This document shows positions 5,399 through 12,417 of a stretch of 13,279 nucleotides of DNA, piece after piece. Positions within the stretch are counted from its first letter, which is position 1, and each line of letters begins with the position of its first letter. Source of the stretch: JADFUZ01 sp034430415 (GTDB lineage: Bacteria > Chloroflexota > Dehalococcoidia > GIF9 > AB-539-J10); contig DAOUEN010000045.1 of assembly GCA_034430415.1 (NCBI GenBank), forward strand, positions 1 to 13,279, written 5' to 3'. The translations under genes and the position numbers were made by a program. The notes beneath the pieces were generated by a model that was not told where the DNA came from, did not search any database, and worked only from the letters and a program-made list of their open reading frames with translations.

Positions 5399-6634
5399 AT
5401 GACACAGAAAGTAGCCATCAGCAGGGTAGAGAAGGACGACGTCGAAGCAGCCGTCCGCCGGGCAATCGAGCTCGCCGGAGGGCTGCGGGAGCTAATTACA
5501 CCCCGCTCCCGGGTGCTGGTCAAACCCAACATCCACAAGCCGGCGCCGTCGGGCAGCGGTATCATCACCGACGCCCGGGTCACCGAGGCGGTTACCAGAG
5601 TCGTCCTGGAGATGGGGCCCCGCTCGGTAGTCATCGGCGAGGGCGCGGGGGCGGGCTACGATTTCCCCGGCGCCAGCACCGAGGACTCCTTCGCCGAGTC
5701 GGGGACGCTGGACGCCGCCCGCAGGCTGGGAGTGGAGGTCCGCAACCTCAACACCGACGACCCTCGAGAGGTCAGCATTGACGCTCCCCTCGTAATGGAG
5801 AGAGTGAAGATAGCCAGGACGGTCATGGAGAGCGACCTCGTCATCAGCGTACCCGTCCTGAAGAGCCATATACGTACGCACGTCACCATCAGCTTGAAGA
5901 ACCTCAAGGGAGTCATGCCCGGCGCCGAGAAGCGCAAGAGCCACCGGCTGGGGCTGGACATGGCCATCGCCGACCTCTATTCGCTGGTACGTCCCGGCTA
6001 CGCGGTGGTGGACGCCACCGTCGGGATGCAGGGCCTGTGGCAGTCCCCGCAGGACTGCGTCGAGCTGGGCCTTATCTTGGCGGGAAGGGACCCCCTGTCC
6101 GTGGACGTCGTCGGCGCCTCCCTGATGGGCGTCGACCTCGGGCAGGTACTGCACCTGCAGCACGCTGCCCGGAAGGACGGCACCGTAGCAGACCTGGGCC
6201 AGATCGAGGTGGTCGGGGAGCCCCTGGAGAAGCACCGCCGGCAGTTCACGACGGGCTTCCAGGCCTTCGAGGCCCGATACCCTCAGGTCCGCGTCATTCA
6301 GGGCGAGTCCGCCTGCAGCGGCTGCTCCGGCGAGCTGGTGGGCGCCATGATGAACATGACCGCCGCCGGGTACGGCACAGACCTGGAGGGCCTCACCATC
6401 GTCCTCGGCAACCCCGGCGACGTCCAGGCCACCGGCAAGACCGCAGTGCTGGGCAAGTGCGCCAGGGAGTTCGCCGGCCTGGGCCCCTTCGCCCCCGGCT
6501 GCCCACCGAAAGAGGACGTCATCATGCGGGTGCTCTGCGAGGCCTGCGCCGTAGACCCCGAGCGGGCCATGGCGGCGCGGGACGAGACCCGCCGCAAGCT
6601 CTGGCAGTCCAGCGAAGACCTGCTGAAGCGATAA
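5399..6634 (+). CDS. DUF362-family protein with cysteine-rich C-terminus
   Basis: A 411-residue protein. The DUF362 core covers about residues 3-275: VLVKPNIHKP (39-48), SVVIGEGAG (76-84), ISVPVLKSHIRTHVTISLKN (149-168, the conserved K-x-H and LKN-x-KG), then VVDATVGMQG (203-212) and LILAGRDPLSVDVVGASLMG. The catalytic role of this family is not established. Most relatives end in a ferredoxin-like CxxCxxCxxxCP module. Here instead the tail carries C306-x2-C309, GNPG at 337-340, C354, C368 (GCPP) and C380-x2-C383, six cysteines that could bind an Fe-S cluster in another arrangement. The ATG at 5399 has AGGAG 4 bases upstream, slightly close but the only good site. It has its own promoter and is flanked by convergent and divergent genes, so it is probably a single-gene unit. 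Confidence 0.85.
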   Translation: MTQKVAISRVEKDDVEAAVRRAIELAGGLRELITPRSRVLVKPNIHKPAPSGSGIITDARVTEAVTRVVLEMGPRSVVIGEGAGAGYDFPGASTEDSFAESGTLDAARRLGVEVRNLNTDDPREVSIDAPLVMERVKIARTVMESDLVISVPVLKSHIRTHVTISLKNLKGVMPGAEKRKSHRLGLDMAIADLYSLVRPGYAVVDATVGMQGLWQSPQDCVELGLILAGRDPLSVDVVGASLMGVDLGQVLHLQHAARKDGTVADLGQIEVVGEPLEKHRRQFTTGFQAFEARYPQVRVIQGESACSGCSGELVGAMMNMTAAGYGTDLEGLTIVLGNPGDVQATGKTAVLGKCAREFAGLGPFAPGCPPKEDVIMRVLCEACAVDPERAMAARDETRRKLWQSSEDLLKR

Positions 6635-6691
6635 GCCCAGCCTGTGCCGCCGGGATGGGCCCGAGGCAGGAGATAGAGCGGCGCGACGGTC

Positions 6692-7486
6692 CTACTGCTG
6701 CTGTCCGAACCGCGGCTTCCTCTTCTCCAGGAAGGCGCTGGTGCCCTCCTCAGGCTCTCCCGACAGGTACAGGCGCTCCACCAGCTCCGGCTCGCTGAGG
6801 GACACGTCGCCAAAATACGACGCGGCGGCGGCGTTTGCTACCTTCTTCGCCAGCCTCACTGCCAGGGGCCCGTTGGCCGCTATCCTGTCAACCACCCCTT
6901 GCGCCGCCTCCATCAACTGCTCCGGTGGGACAACCCGGTTGACCAGCCCCATTGCCTGAGCTTCCTGAGAGCCGACACTATCGCCGGTCAGCACCAGCTC
7001 CTTGGCCCTGGCAGGGCCGACAAGGCCTACCAGCAGCGGCGTGGATGCCCAGGTGAAGAAGACTCCCACGCCGGTATTCGGCAGCCCCCAGACGGCTGCT
7101 TCAGAGGCTATCCTGAGGTCGCAGGCTATGGCCAGGGCGAACCCGGCCCCCAGGCAGGCTCCATTAACCGCCGCCACCGTGATCTGCTCCAGCGCGGAGA
7201 GCCGCTTCATCAGCTCCTGCCCCTGCCGCTGCCTCAACCGCGCCGCATCAGGGTCCCCCTTCCGCCACATAGCTTCACTTCTCATGTCGACTCCCGCCAT
7301 GAATGCCTTCCCCGCTCCGGTAAGGATAACGAAGCGCGTGCCGGTATCCCACTCCAGCCTGCCGCACACGTCAACAAGCTCAGCCAGCATCTCCTCGTCC
7401 AGGGCGTTATGAAGCCCGGGGGAGTTGAAGGTGACCGTGGCCGTCTCTCCCGCCTTCTCGAAGAGTATCTTCCTGTAATCGCTCAT
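6692..7486 (-). CDS. Enoyl-CoA hydratase/isomerase (crotonase) superfamily protein
   Basis: A 264-residue crotonase-fold protein, of normal family length, likely acting on an acyl-CoA in the cytoplasm. Oxyanion-hole regions are present: AFMAGVDM (61-68) and NGACLGAGFALA (108-119). The tail EGTSAFLEKRKPRF is typical of the family. By alignment to classical enoyl-CoA hydratase, the two catalytic glutamates are replaced by A117 (in GAGFALA) and N137 (in WGLPNTGV), and the usual GAGGTQRL turn reads FTWASTPLL. It is therefore probably not a simple hydratase; an isomerase, thioesterase/hydrolase-like or other crotonase activity is more likely. The ATG at 7486 has GGAGG 5 bases upstream. It is divergent from the DUF72 gene and shares with it a compact promoter region. 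Fold is certain; reaction is not. Confidence 0.9.
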   Translation of the reverse strand: MSDYRKILFEKAGETATVTFNSPGLHNALDEEMLAELVDVCGRLEWDTGTRFVILTGAGKAFMAGVDMRSEAMWRKGDPDAARLRQRQGQELMKRLSALEQITVAAVNGACLGAGFALAIACDLRIASEAAVWGLPNTGVGVFFTWASTPLLVGLVGPARAKELVLTGDSVGSQEAQAMGLVNRVVPPEQLMEAAQGVVDRIAANGPLAVRLAKKVANAAAASYFGDVSLSEPELVERLYLSGEPEEGTSAFLEKRKPRFGQQQ

Positions 7487-7524
7487 GCTGCCCTCCGCGG
7501 GACCTCCGCTTCGTCAATTGCCAA

Positions 7525-7554
7525 ATCTTACATCAGCCTCCGGCCCGCTGCCAA
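7525..7554 (-). promoter_or_regulatory. Candidate promoter of the crotonase gene
   Basis: On the minus strand TTGGCA (7554-7549) and TAAGAT (7530-7525) are 18 bases apart, matching five and four of six consensus positions. The predicted start would be near 7518, about 32 bases before the ATG. The -35 box directly abuts that of the divergent promoter, inside the palindrome GCCAATTGGC (7550-7559). Confidence 0.5.
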
Positions 7555-7583
7555 TTGGCCGTCTCCGGCGTTTGTACTATACT
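7555..7583 (+). promoter_or_regulatory. Promoter of the DUF72 gene, likely leaderless
   Basis: TTGGCC (7555-7560) and TATACT (7578-7583) are exactly 17 bases apart; the -10 box matches five of six positions. Transcription would start at about 7590-7592, that is at or next to the ATG at 7592. No Shine-Dalgarno sequence precedes that ATG, so the mRNA is probably leaderless. Confidence 0.6.
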
Positions 7584-7591
7584 GGGCCGGG

Positions 7592-8530
7592 ATGGCAAGA
7601 ATACGGACGGGGACCTGCTCCTGGACCGACCCGACCCTGTTGAGCAGCGGCCGCTTCTACCCCGAGTCGGCGAACTCCCCCGAGGCCCGCCTGCGCTACT
7701 ACTCCGCTCAGTTCGACCTGGTCGAGGTAGACAGCAGCTACTACGCCATGCCCGCCGAGAGGACCAGCCGCCTGTGGGTGGAGCGGGTGCCCGACGACTT
7801 CGCCTTCGACATCAAGGCCTTCCGGCTCTTCACCCAGCACCCCACAACGATCGACTCCCTGCCCGGGGACATCAGGCTGGAGCTTTCCCCCCGACTCCAC
7901 GACAAAGGCAGGCTGTACTACCGCGACCTCCCCGGCGACCTGGCGGGCGAGCTCTGGGACAGGTTTGCCAGCGCGCTGCTTCCCCTGGACTCGGCTGGCA
8001 AGCTGGGCCTCGTCCTGTTCCAGTTCCCACCGTGGTTCACCCCCGGGACCCCCCAGCTCGACTACATCCTCACCTCCCGGGAAAGGCTGCCCCAGTACCG
8101 CCTGGCCGTGGAGTTCAGGAACAACCTCTGGCTCTCCGAGAAGAACAGGGACGGCGTTTTCGGCTTCCTCCGGCAGCACGACCTGCCGTTCGTCTGCGTC
8201 GACGAGCCTCAGGGGTTCAGGTCCAGCGTTCCTCCCGTCGCCGAGGCCACCGCCGATATCGGCGTGGTGCGCTTTCACGGCAGAAACAGCGACACCTGGG
8301 AGAAGAAAGGCATCACCGTCGTCGAGCGCTTCAACTACCTCTACAGTGAGGAAGAGCTGAAGCCCTGGGCCGAGAAGATACGGCAGATGGCCGGGGCCAC
8401 TAAAGAGATGCACGTCCTGTTCAACAACTGCCACCAGGACAAGGCGGTGGTCAACGCCGGACAGATGAGACTTATGCTGCGGCCCCCGGGCGGCGCCTTC
8501 AGAGGAGAGGGCAAAAGGGCCATGGAGTAG
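7592..8530 (+). CDS. DUF72 family protein (YecE-like)
   Basis: A 312-residue protein of the DUF72 (YecE-like) family, a TIM-barrel fold of unestablished function. Family marks are IRTGTCSWTDPTL at the N-terminus, then EVDSSYYAMP and FAFDIKAFRLFT, then RLAVEFRNNLWL, then ADIGVVRFHGRNSDTW, and near the end MHVLFNNCHQDKAVVNAG. These are the conserved barrel strands and cover the full expected length. No signal peptide or membrane segment is seen. I chose the ATG at 7592 because family homology starts there and a -10 box lies only 8 bases upstream. The frame is open further upstream, but that stretch crosses the divergent promoter region and lies opposite the crotonase gene. The start appears to be used without a ribosome binding site. 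The gap to the next gene (166 bp) contains a separate promoter, so this is a single-gene unit. Confidence 0.9.
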   Translation: MARIRTGTCSWTDPTLLSSGRFYPESANSPEARLRYYSAQFDLVEVDSSYYAMPAERTSRLWVERVPDDFAFDIKAFRLFTQHPTTIDSLPGDIRLELSPRLHDKGRLYYRDLPGDLAGELWDRFASALLPLDSAGKLGLVLFQFPPWFTPGTPQLDYILTSRERLPQYRLAVEFRNNLWLSEKNRDGVFGFLRQHDLPFVCVDEPQGFRSSVPPVAEATADIGVVRFHGRNSDTWEKKGITVVERFNYLYSEEELKPWAEKIRQMAGATKEMHVLFNNCHQDKAVVNAGQMRLMLRPPGGAFRGEGKRAME

Positions 8531-8580
8531 GCTGCACCCTGGCCACCGTCCCCTCCGCGCGACCCGGCCGGTCGGCGCCA

Positions 8581-8610
8581 TTGACGGCCGAGGCGAGCGA
8601 GGAATAGAAT
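8581..8610 (+). promoter_or_regulatory. Sigma70-type promoter of the SDR gene
   Basis: TTGACG (8581-8586) and TAGAAT (8605-8610) are 18 bases apart and each match five of six consensus positions. The expected start is near 8617, with a leader of about 80 bases ending in AAGGAGGG. The -10 box is identical to that of the DUF2284 promoter. Confidence 0.65.
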
Positions 8611-8696
8611 GTGACCCGACAGCACCAGTGGGGTATACAAGCTATGCCTGTAGCAGGGCACTGAATCAGACAGAGGCAAGGAGGGCAAAAGGACAG

Positions 8697-9545
8697 ATGT
8701 ACAACTTCAAAGACAAAGTAGCTCTGGTTACCGGGGCCAGCCGCAAGCGGGGCTTTGGCCACGCCACCGCCGTGCGCTTCGCCCGGGAAGGCGCCAACGT
8801 CGTGGTCAACAGCCGCTACCGGCCGCCCCAGGAGTTCCCCCGGGAGGAAAAAGCCGCAGGCTGGAAGGGACTCGACAGCGTGCTCCAGGAGATACAGGCC
8901 CAGGGAGTCCGCGGACTGGCCGTTACCGCCGACATCGGCGACAGAAAGCAGGTCCAGGACATGGTGGACAAAACCCTGGCCGAGTTCGGGCGCATCGACT
9001 ACCTGGTAGCCAACGCCGGGATCTCCGTCAGGGTACCCGTCCTTGACACCAGTGAGGAGGACTGGCGCCGCACCATGGCGGCCAACCTGGATGGCGTCTT
9101 CCACTGCTGCCAGGCGGTGGCCAGGCACATGGTGGAGCGCGGCGGCGGTGGAGCCATCGTCAACATCTCCTCCAGGGCCGGCAAGATGGGCCTGGTCGAC
9201 CACGGCGCCTACTGCGCCTCCAAGTTCGGAGTCATCGGGCTTACCCAGGTCATGGCCATAGAGCTCGCCCCCCACAATATCAGGGTCAACGCCGTTTGCC
9301 CCGGGCGCTTTCCCACCGGGATCGCTTCCGACGTGGAGGTGTGGCAGGTGGCGCAGGAGAAAGGCATCAGCTTCGAGGAGGCCGTGAGCGTCATCCACGC
9401 CGACACCATACCCCTCACCCCGCTGAAACGGGCCGGCAACATCGAGGAGCTGGCCAATGTCATCGTCTTCCTCTGCTCGGACGAGGCCAGCTTCATGACA
9501 GGGCAGTCCGTCAACGTGGACGGCGGCCGGCTGATGGCCCACTAG
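8697..9545 (+). CDS. Short-chain dehydrogenase/reductase (SDR)
   Basis: A 282-residue classical SDR, a cytoplasmic NAD(P)-dependent oxidoreductase. The Rossmann start VTGASRKRGFGHA (11-23) has two extra residues compared with the usual TGxxxGxG. VANAGIS (104-110) is the NNAG-like strand, N130 in AANLDG and S158 in NISS are active-site positions, and Y172-x3-K176 in YCASK is the catalytic pair. The end, FMTGQSVNVDGGRLM, is typical of the FabG-like branch. A longer-than-usual segment at 41-60 follows the second strand. The ATG at 8697 lies after AAGGAGGG (11 bases) with a second AAGGA closer; the open frame further upstream is part of the leader. Neighbouring acyl-CoA genes suggest a 3-hydroxyacyl or alcohol substrate, but the substrate cannot be read from sequence. 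Convergent with acs. Confidence 0.92.
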   Translation: MYNFKDKVALVTGASRKRGFGHATAVRFAREGANVVVNSRYRPPQEFPREEKAAGWKGLDSVLQEIQAQGVRGLAVTADIGDRKQVQDMVDKTLAEFGRIDYLVANAGISVRVPVLDTSEEDWRRTMAANLDGVFHCCQAVARHMVERGGGGAIVNISSRAGKMGLVDHGAYCASKFGVIGLTQVMAIELAPHNIRVNAVCPGRFPTGIASDVEVWQVAQEKGISFEEAVSVIHADTIPLTPLKRAGNIEELANVIVFLCSDEASFMTGQSVNVDGGRLMAH

Positions 9546-9553
9546 GACGCTCC

Positions 9554-9567
9554 CGGGCGGCCGCCCG
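9554..9567. repeat. 14-bp GC palindrome between convergent genes
   Basis: CGGGCGGCCGCCCG is a perfect palindrome in the 59-bp gap between the convergent SDR and acs stops. No T-run follows on either strand. It may slow transcription from both sides, but it is not a standard intrinsic terminator. Confidence 0.35.
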
Positions 9568-9604
9568 TAACGCCCCTACCTCACTCCAGCGAACTCGCCG
9601 CCGC

Positions 9605-11572
9605 CTAGACCCTCTCCCGTACCAGCCCTTCAACCACGCTGGAGTCCGCCAGCGTGCTGGTGTCGCCCAGTTCATCCACCTTGCCGGCAGCGATCTTGGT
9701 CAGTATCCTCCTCATGATCTTGCCGCTTCTGGTCTTGGGCAGGGCGTCACTGAACTGTATCTTGTCCGGGCTGGCCAGGGGGCCTATCTCCTTCCGGACG
9801 TGAGTCACCAGCTCCTTCTTGAGCTCCTCGGTCTTGTCCACCCCCACGTTGAGGGTTACGTAGGCATATATCCCCTGTCCCTTGATCTCGTGGGGCATAC
9901 CGACCACCGCGGCCTCGGCAACCTTGTCATGGGATACCAGGGCGCTCTCGACCTCCGCGGTACCTATGCGGTGTCCCGACACGTTGATGACGTCGTCTAT
10001 CCGTCCCATCAGCCAGTAGTAGCCATCTTCATCCGTTCTGGCGCCGTCTCCGGTGGTGTACACGCCGGGGTACTTGATGAAGTATGTGTTCTTGAACCTC
10101 TCCGGGTCGCCATAGACCCGCCGCATCAGGCCCGGCCACGGCTTCTTGATCACCAGGTAGCCGCCCTCATTGACGCCCACCGGCGAACCATCCTCCTTGA
10201 GTATGGCCGGCTGTACTCCGGGGAAGGGCAGCGTCGCCGAGCCCGGCTTGATCGGAGTGGCTCCCGGCAGCGGACTGATCAGTATGCCGCCGGTCTCGGT
10301 CTGCCACCACGTGTCCAGAATGGGGCATTTGCCCTTGCCGATTACGTTGTAGTACCACATCCACGCCTCAGGGTTGATCGGCTCGCCCACCGTGCCCAGA
10401 ATGCGCAGCGAGCTCAGGTCATGCTTGTTGGGCCACTCGTCGCCCTCCCTCATGATTGCCCGGAGGGCGGTGGGCGCGGTATAGAAGATGTTGACCTTGT
10501 ACTTCTCCACGATTTCCCAGAATCTGTCAGGGTGGGGATAGGAGGGGACTCCTTCAAACATCAGGCTGGTAGCGCCGAAAGCCAGCGGTGCATATACGAT
10601 GTAGCTATGCCCGGTAACCCAGCCGATGTCGGCGGTGCACCAGTAGGTATCCTCTTCTTTGACGTCGAATATCCACTTGAAGGTCTGGTAGGTGTACGCC
10701 AGGTAGCCGGCTGTGGTATGAAGCACTCCTTTGGGCTTCCCCGTGCTGCCGCTGGTGTACAGGGTGAACAGGGGGTCTTCGGCATCCATCACCTCCGGCT
10801 CACATTCGGGCTTGATATCTTCATCATCCATCTCGTCATTCCACCAGTAGTCACGGCCCGGCTCCATCTCTACCTCAATGTCGGCGCGCTTGACCACTAT
10901 GACGTCCTTCACCTCGGGGCAGGCCTCGAGCGCTTCGTTGGCATTGTCCTTGCTCCTGATTATCCTGCCGCCGCGATAGTAGCCGTCGGCGCAGATGAGC
11001 ACCCTGGCTCCGGAATCCTGTATCCTGTCTCTCAGCGCATCGGCGCTGAACCCGCCGAAGACCACGCTGTGAATGGCTCCGATGCGGGCGCAGGCGAGCA
11101 TGGCGATGGGCAACTCGAGAACCATGGGGACGTAGATGGCCACGCGGTCGCCCTTCTTGACACCGTGCTTCTTCAGCACGTTGGCGAACTTGCACACGTG
11201 GTAGTATAGCTCGCCATACGTGAGCGTCTTGCTGTCGCCGATGTCCCCTTCCCAGACCAGAGCTGCCTTGTTCTTCCTCCACGTCTTGAGATGCCTGTCA
11301 ACGCAGTTGTAGCAGACGTTCAGCTTGCCCCCCACAAACCACTCGTGCTTGGCCTCCTTGAAGTCCTCCACCAGCACCTTGTCCCACTTCTTGTACCAGT
11401 CCAGTTGCTCGGCTATCTCTGCCCAGAAGCCCTCCGGGTCGTCGACCGACCTCTGGTAGACCTCTCTATACTCGTCCAGGTCCTTGATGTATGCCTCTTC
11501 GCTGAGCTTCTCTGGAGGACTGAATACCCTCTTCTCAGCCATCATGGAAGTAATCGCTTTCTCTTCTGCCAT
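9605..11572 (-). CDS. acs: Acetyl-CoA synthetase (AMP-forming)
   Basis: A 655-residue AMP-forming acetyl-CoA synthetase, of normal length, converting acetate, ATP and CoA to acetyl-CoA by way of acetyl-AMP in the cytoplasm. The order of motifs is complete: YTSGSTGKPKG (272-282, phosphate-binding loop), DTWWQTETGG (420-429, with the tryptophan that restricts the pocket to acetate), YTTGDGARTDEDGYYWLMGR, INVSGHRIGTAEVE, and PKTRSGK with K618, the lysine acetylated in Acs of other bacteria. The ATG at 11572 lies 7 bases after AAGGAGGT; an in-frame GTG at 11581 overlaps that site and is less likely. A small intrinsic terminator-like hairpin lies about 25-47 bases upstream of the ATG. The next gene upstream on the same strand encodes a cyclic-nucleotide-binding domain. 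A propionyl-CoA synthetase is a less likely alternative. Confidence 0.95.
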   Translation of the reverse strand: MAEEKAITSMMAEKRVFSPPEKLSEEAYIKDLDEYREVYQRSVDDPEGFWAEIAEQLDWYKKWDKVLVEDFKEAKHEWFVGGKLNVCYNCVDRHLKTWRKNKAALVWEGDIGDSKTLTYGELYYHVCKFANVLKKHGVKKGDRVAIYVPMVLELPIAMLACARIGAIHSVVFGGFSADALRDRIQDSGARVLICADGYYRGGRIIRSKDNANEALEACPEVKDVIVVKRADIEVEMEPGRDYWWNDEMDDEDIKPECEPEVMDAEDPLFTLYTSGSTGKPKGVLHTTAGYLAYTYQTFKWIFDVKEEDTYWCTADIGWVTGHSYIVYAPLAFGATSLMFEGVPSYPHPDRFWEIVEKYKVNIFYTAPTALRAIMREGDEWPNKHDLSSLRILGTVGEPINPEAWMWYYNVIGKGKCPILDTWWQTETGGILISPLPGATPIKPGSATLPFPGVQPAILKEDGSPVGVNEGGYLVIKKPWPGLMRRVYGDPERFKNTYFIKYPGVYTTGDGARTDEDGYYWLMGRIDDVINVSGHRIGTAEVESALVSHDKVAEAAVVGMPHEIKGQGIYAYVTLNVGVDKTEELKKELVTHVRKEIGPLASPDKIQFSDALPKTRSGKIMRRILTKIAAGKVDELGDTSTLADSSVVEGLVRERV

Positions 11573-11596
11573 GTGCCTCACCTCCTTCGTTCAGGC

Positions 11597-11619
11597 AAAA
11601 AAATTGGCCTTGCCAGGCC
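11597..11619 (-). terminator. Intrinsic terminator in the acs leader
   Basis: On the minus strand GGCCT-GGCA-AGGCC (11619-11606) forms a 5-bp GC-rich stem, followed by AA and seven T's (11603-11597). It sits between the cNMP-binding gene and acs, about 25 bases before the acs start. It could end transcripts of the upstream gene or act as an attenuator of acs. A competing pairing GGCAA with TTGCC across the T-run is possible. The stem is short, so strength is uncertain. Confidence 0.55.
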
Positions 11620-11746
11620 TCCCTTCGATTCCTATCTCACTTACTTCCTCTCCCGGCTGGCAGGGAGTCACCTTTCCCCACTTCAACCGGGAATGCCTGC
11701 GGCGCTTATCGTGGCGGCCAGCAGCGATGTGCCGCCGGACCGCAGG

Positions 11747-12202
11747 TCAGTCCTGAGAGGTGACGCCGAGCAACTGAACGTACGCCTGCCGTAGCCTGTT
11801 CCCTAACACCCGCGCCATGCCCCGGCATATTCTGCACCCTATCTCAGGGTGATCCAAACACAGAGAGCAGAGCTCCTGCCCGTTGAAGGCCAGCAGCTTG
11901 GTCTTCTTAGTCGCCTTCGCCGTGGCAGTACAGGTCCTTGGGTCCACCATACCAGACCAGCCCAGTACCTCGTACTGGGAGGCAGGCTGGACCTGGCGCT
12001 GCGCCAGCGGTCCCACTTCCAGGACAATCACTGCCGCGCCTTCCTCAATAATATAGATTTTGTCCTGTTGCTTGCCCTGCTTGCAGATAATCGCCCCCGG
12101 CTCACATTCCTGAGCAGTGCACATCTTCTCCACTACACCAAGCTGCTCGACGCTCAACTCGCGAAACAGCTCACACTTCGCCAGTACGTCTATCCTGCTC
12201 AC
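11747..12202 (-). CDS. Stand-alone cyclic-nucleotide-binding domain protein
   Basis: A 151-residue protein made of a single Crp-like cyclic-nucleotide-binding beta-barrel (about 8-110) and C-terminal helices (about 110-146). There is no helix-turn-helix, so it should not bind DNA as Crp does. The barrel shows FRELSVEQL, EPGAIICKQGKQQDKIYIIEEGAAVI, and the phosphate-cassette region YEVLGWSGMVDPRTCTATAKA, with R89 at the usual ligand-contacting place. The GTG at 12202 is chosen because AAGGAGG lies 5 bases upstream; an in-frame start at 12235 lacks such a site. There are nine cysteines, including C112-x2-C115 and C123-x2-C126 in the C-terminal helices. It lies 174 bp upstream of acs on the same strand and divergent from the acyl-CoA dehydrogenase. 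Ligand (cAMP, cGMP or another) is unknown. It probably works through protein-protein contact. Confidence 0.85.
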   Translation of the reverse strand: MSRIDVLAKCELFRELSVEQLGVVEKMCTAQECEPGAIICKQGKQQDKIYIIEEGAAVIVLEVGPLAQRQVQPASQYEVLGWSGMVDPRTCTATAKATKKTKLLAFNGQELCSLCLDHPEIGCRICRGMARVLGNRLRQAYVQLLGVTSQD

Positions 12203-12417
12203 TCTTACCTCCTTCCGTTGCTGTGTGACCCACAAATTTTACCGAGCTGCTTGCTTCGTGCCTCCTCGCTCCGCTTCCCGCGAGACTCTAGCACACAACT
12301 CTAGCTAGTCATAATGGCATACTTGCCTCCAGATGGCAACTCCGGGTCGGTCAATGATCGAGTCCATTGCCTAATCCGCGTGCTCGTGATAATATGCCCG
12401 CGTCAAGGAGGAGAAGC
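12203..12417. promoter_or_regulatory. Divergent promoter region with candidate operator
   Basis: This 215-bp gap separates the leftward cNMP-binding gene from the rightward acyl-CoA dehydrogenase. On the minus strand TTGCCA (12339-12334) and CATTAT, 17 bases apart, form a fair promoter. On the plus strand TTGCCT (12367-12372) and GATAAT (12388-12393) are only 15 bases apart, a weaker candidate. TTGCC-N7-GGCAA (12323-12339) is an inverted repeat overlapping the leftward -35 box and could be an operator; it does not resemble the TGTGA-N6-TCACA site of Crp. ACTCTAGC occurs twice, at 12285 and 12298. Confidence 0.4.

Noticed and set aside
6635..6660. GCCCA...TGGGC stem after the DUF362 stop as a terminator
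   Set aside because: The 5-bp stem has a 16-base loop and no T-run; too weak.
9296..11209. Long plus-strand open frame opposite acs
   Set aside because: It is the antisense shadow of a clearly conserved gene in GC-rich DNA; its translation shows no recognisable domain.
12323..12339. Crp-binding site for the cNMP-binding protein
   Set aside because: The inverted repeat is TTGCC-N7-GGCAA, not the Crp-type TGTGA-N6-TCACA, and the neighbouring protein has no DNA-binding domain. Kept only as a generic candidate operator.
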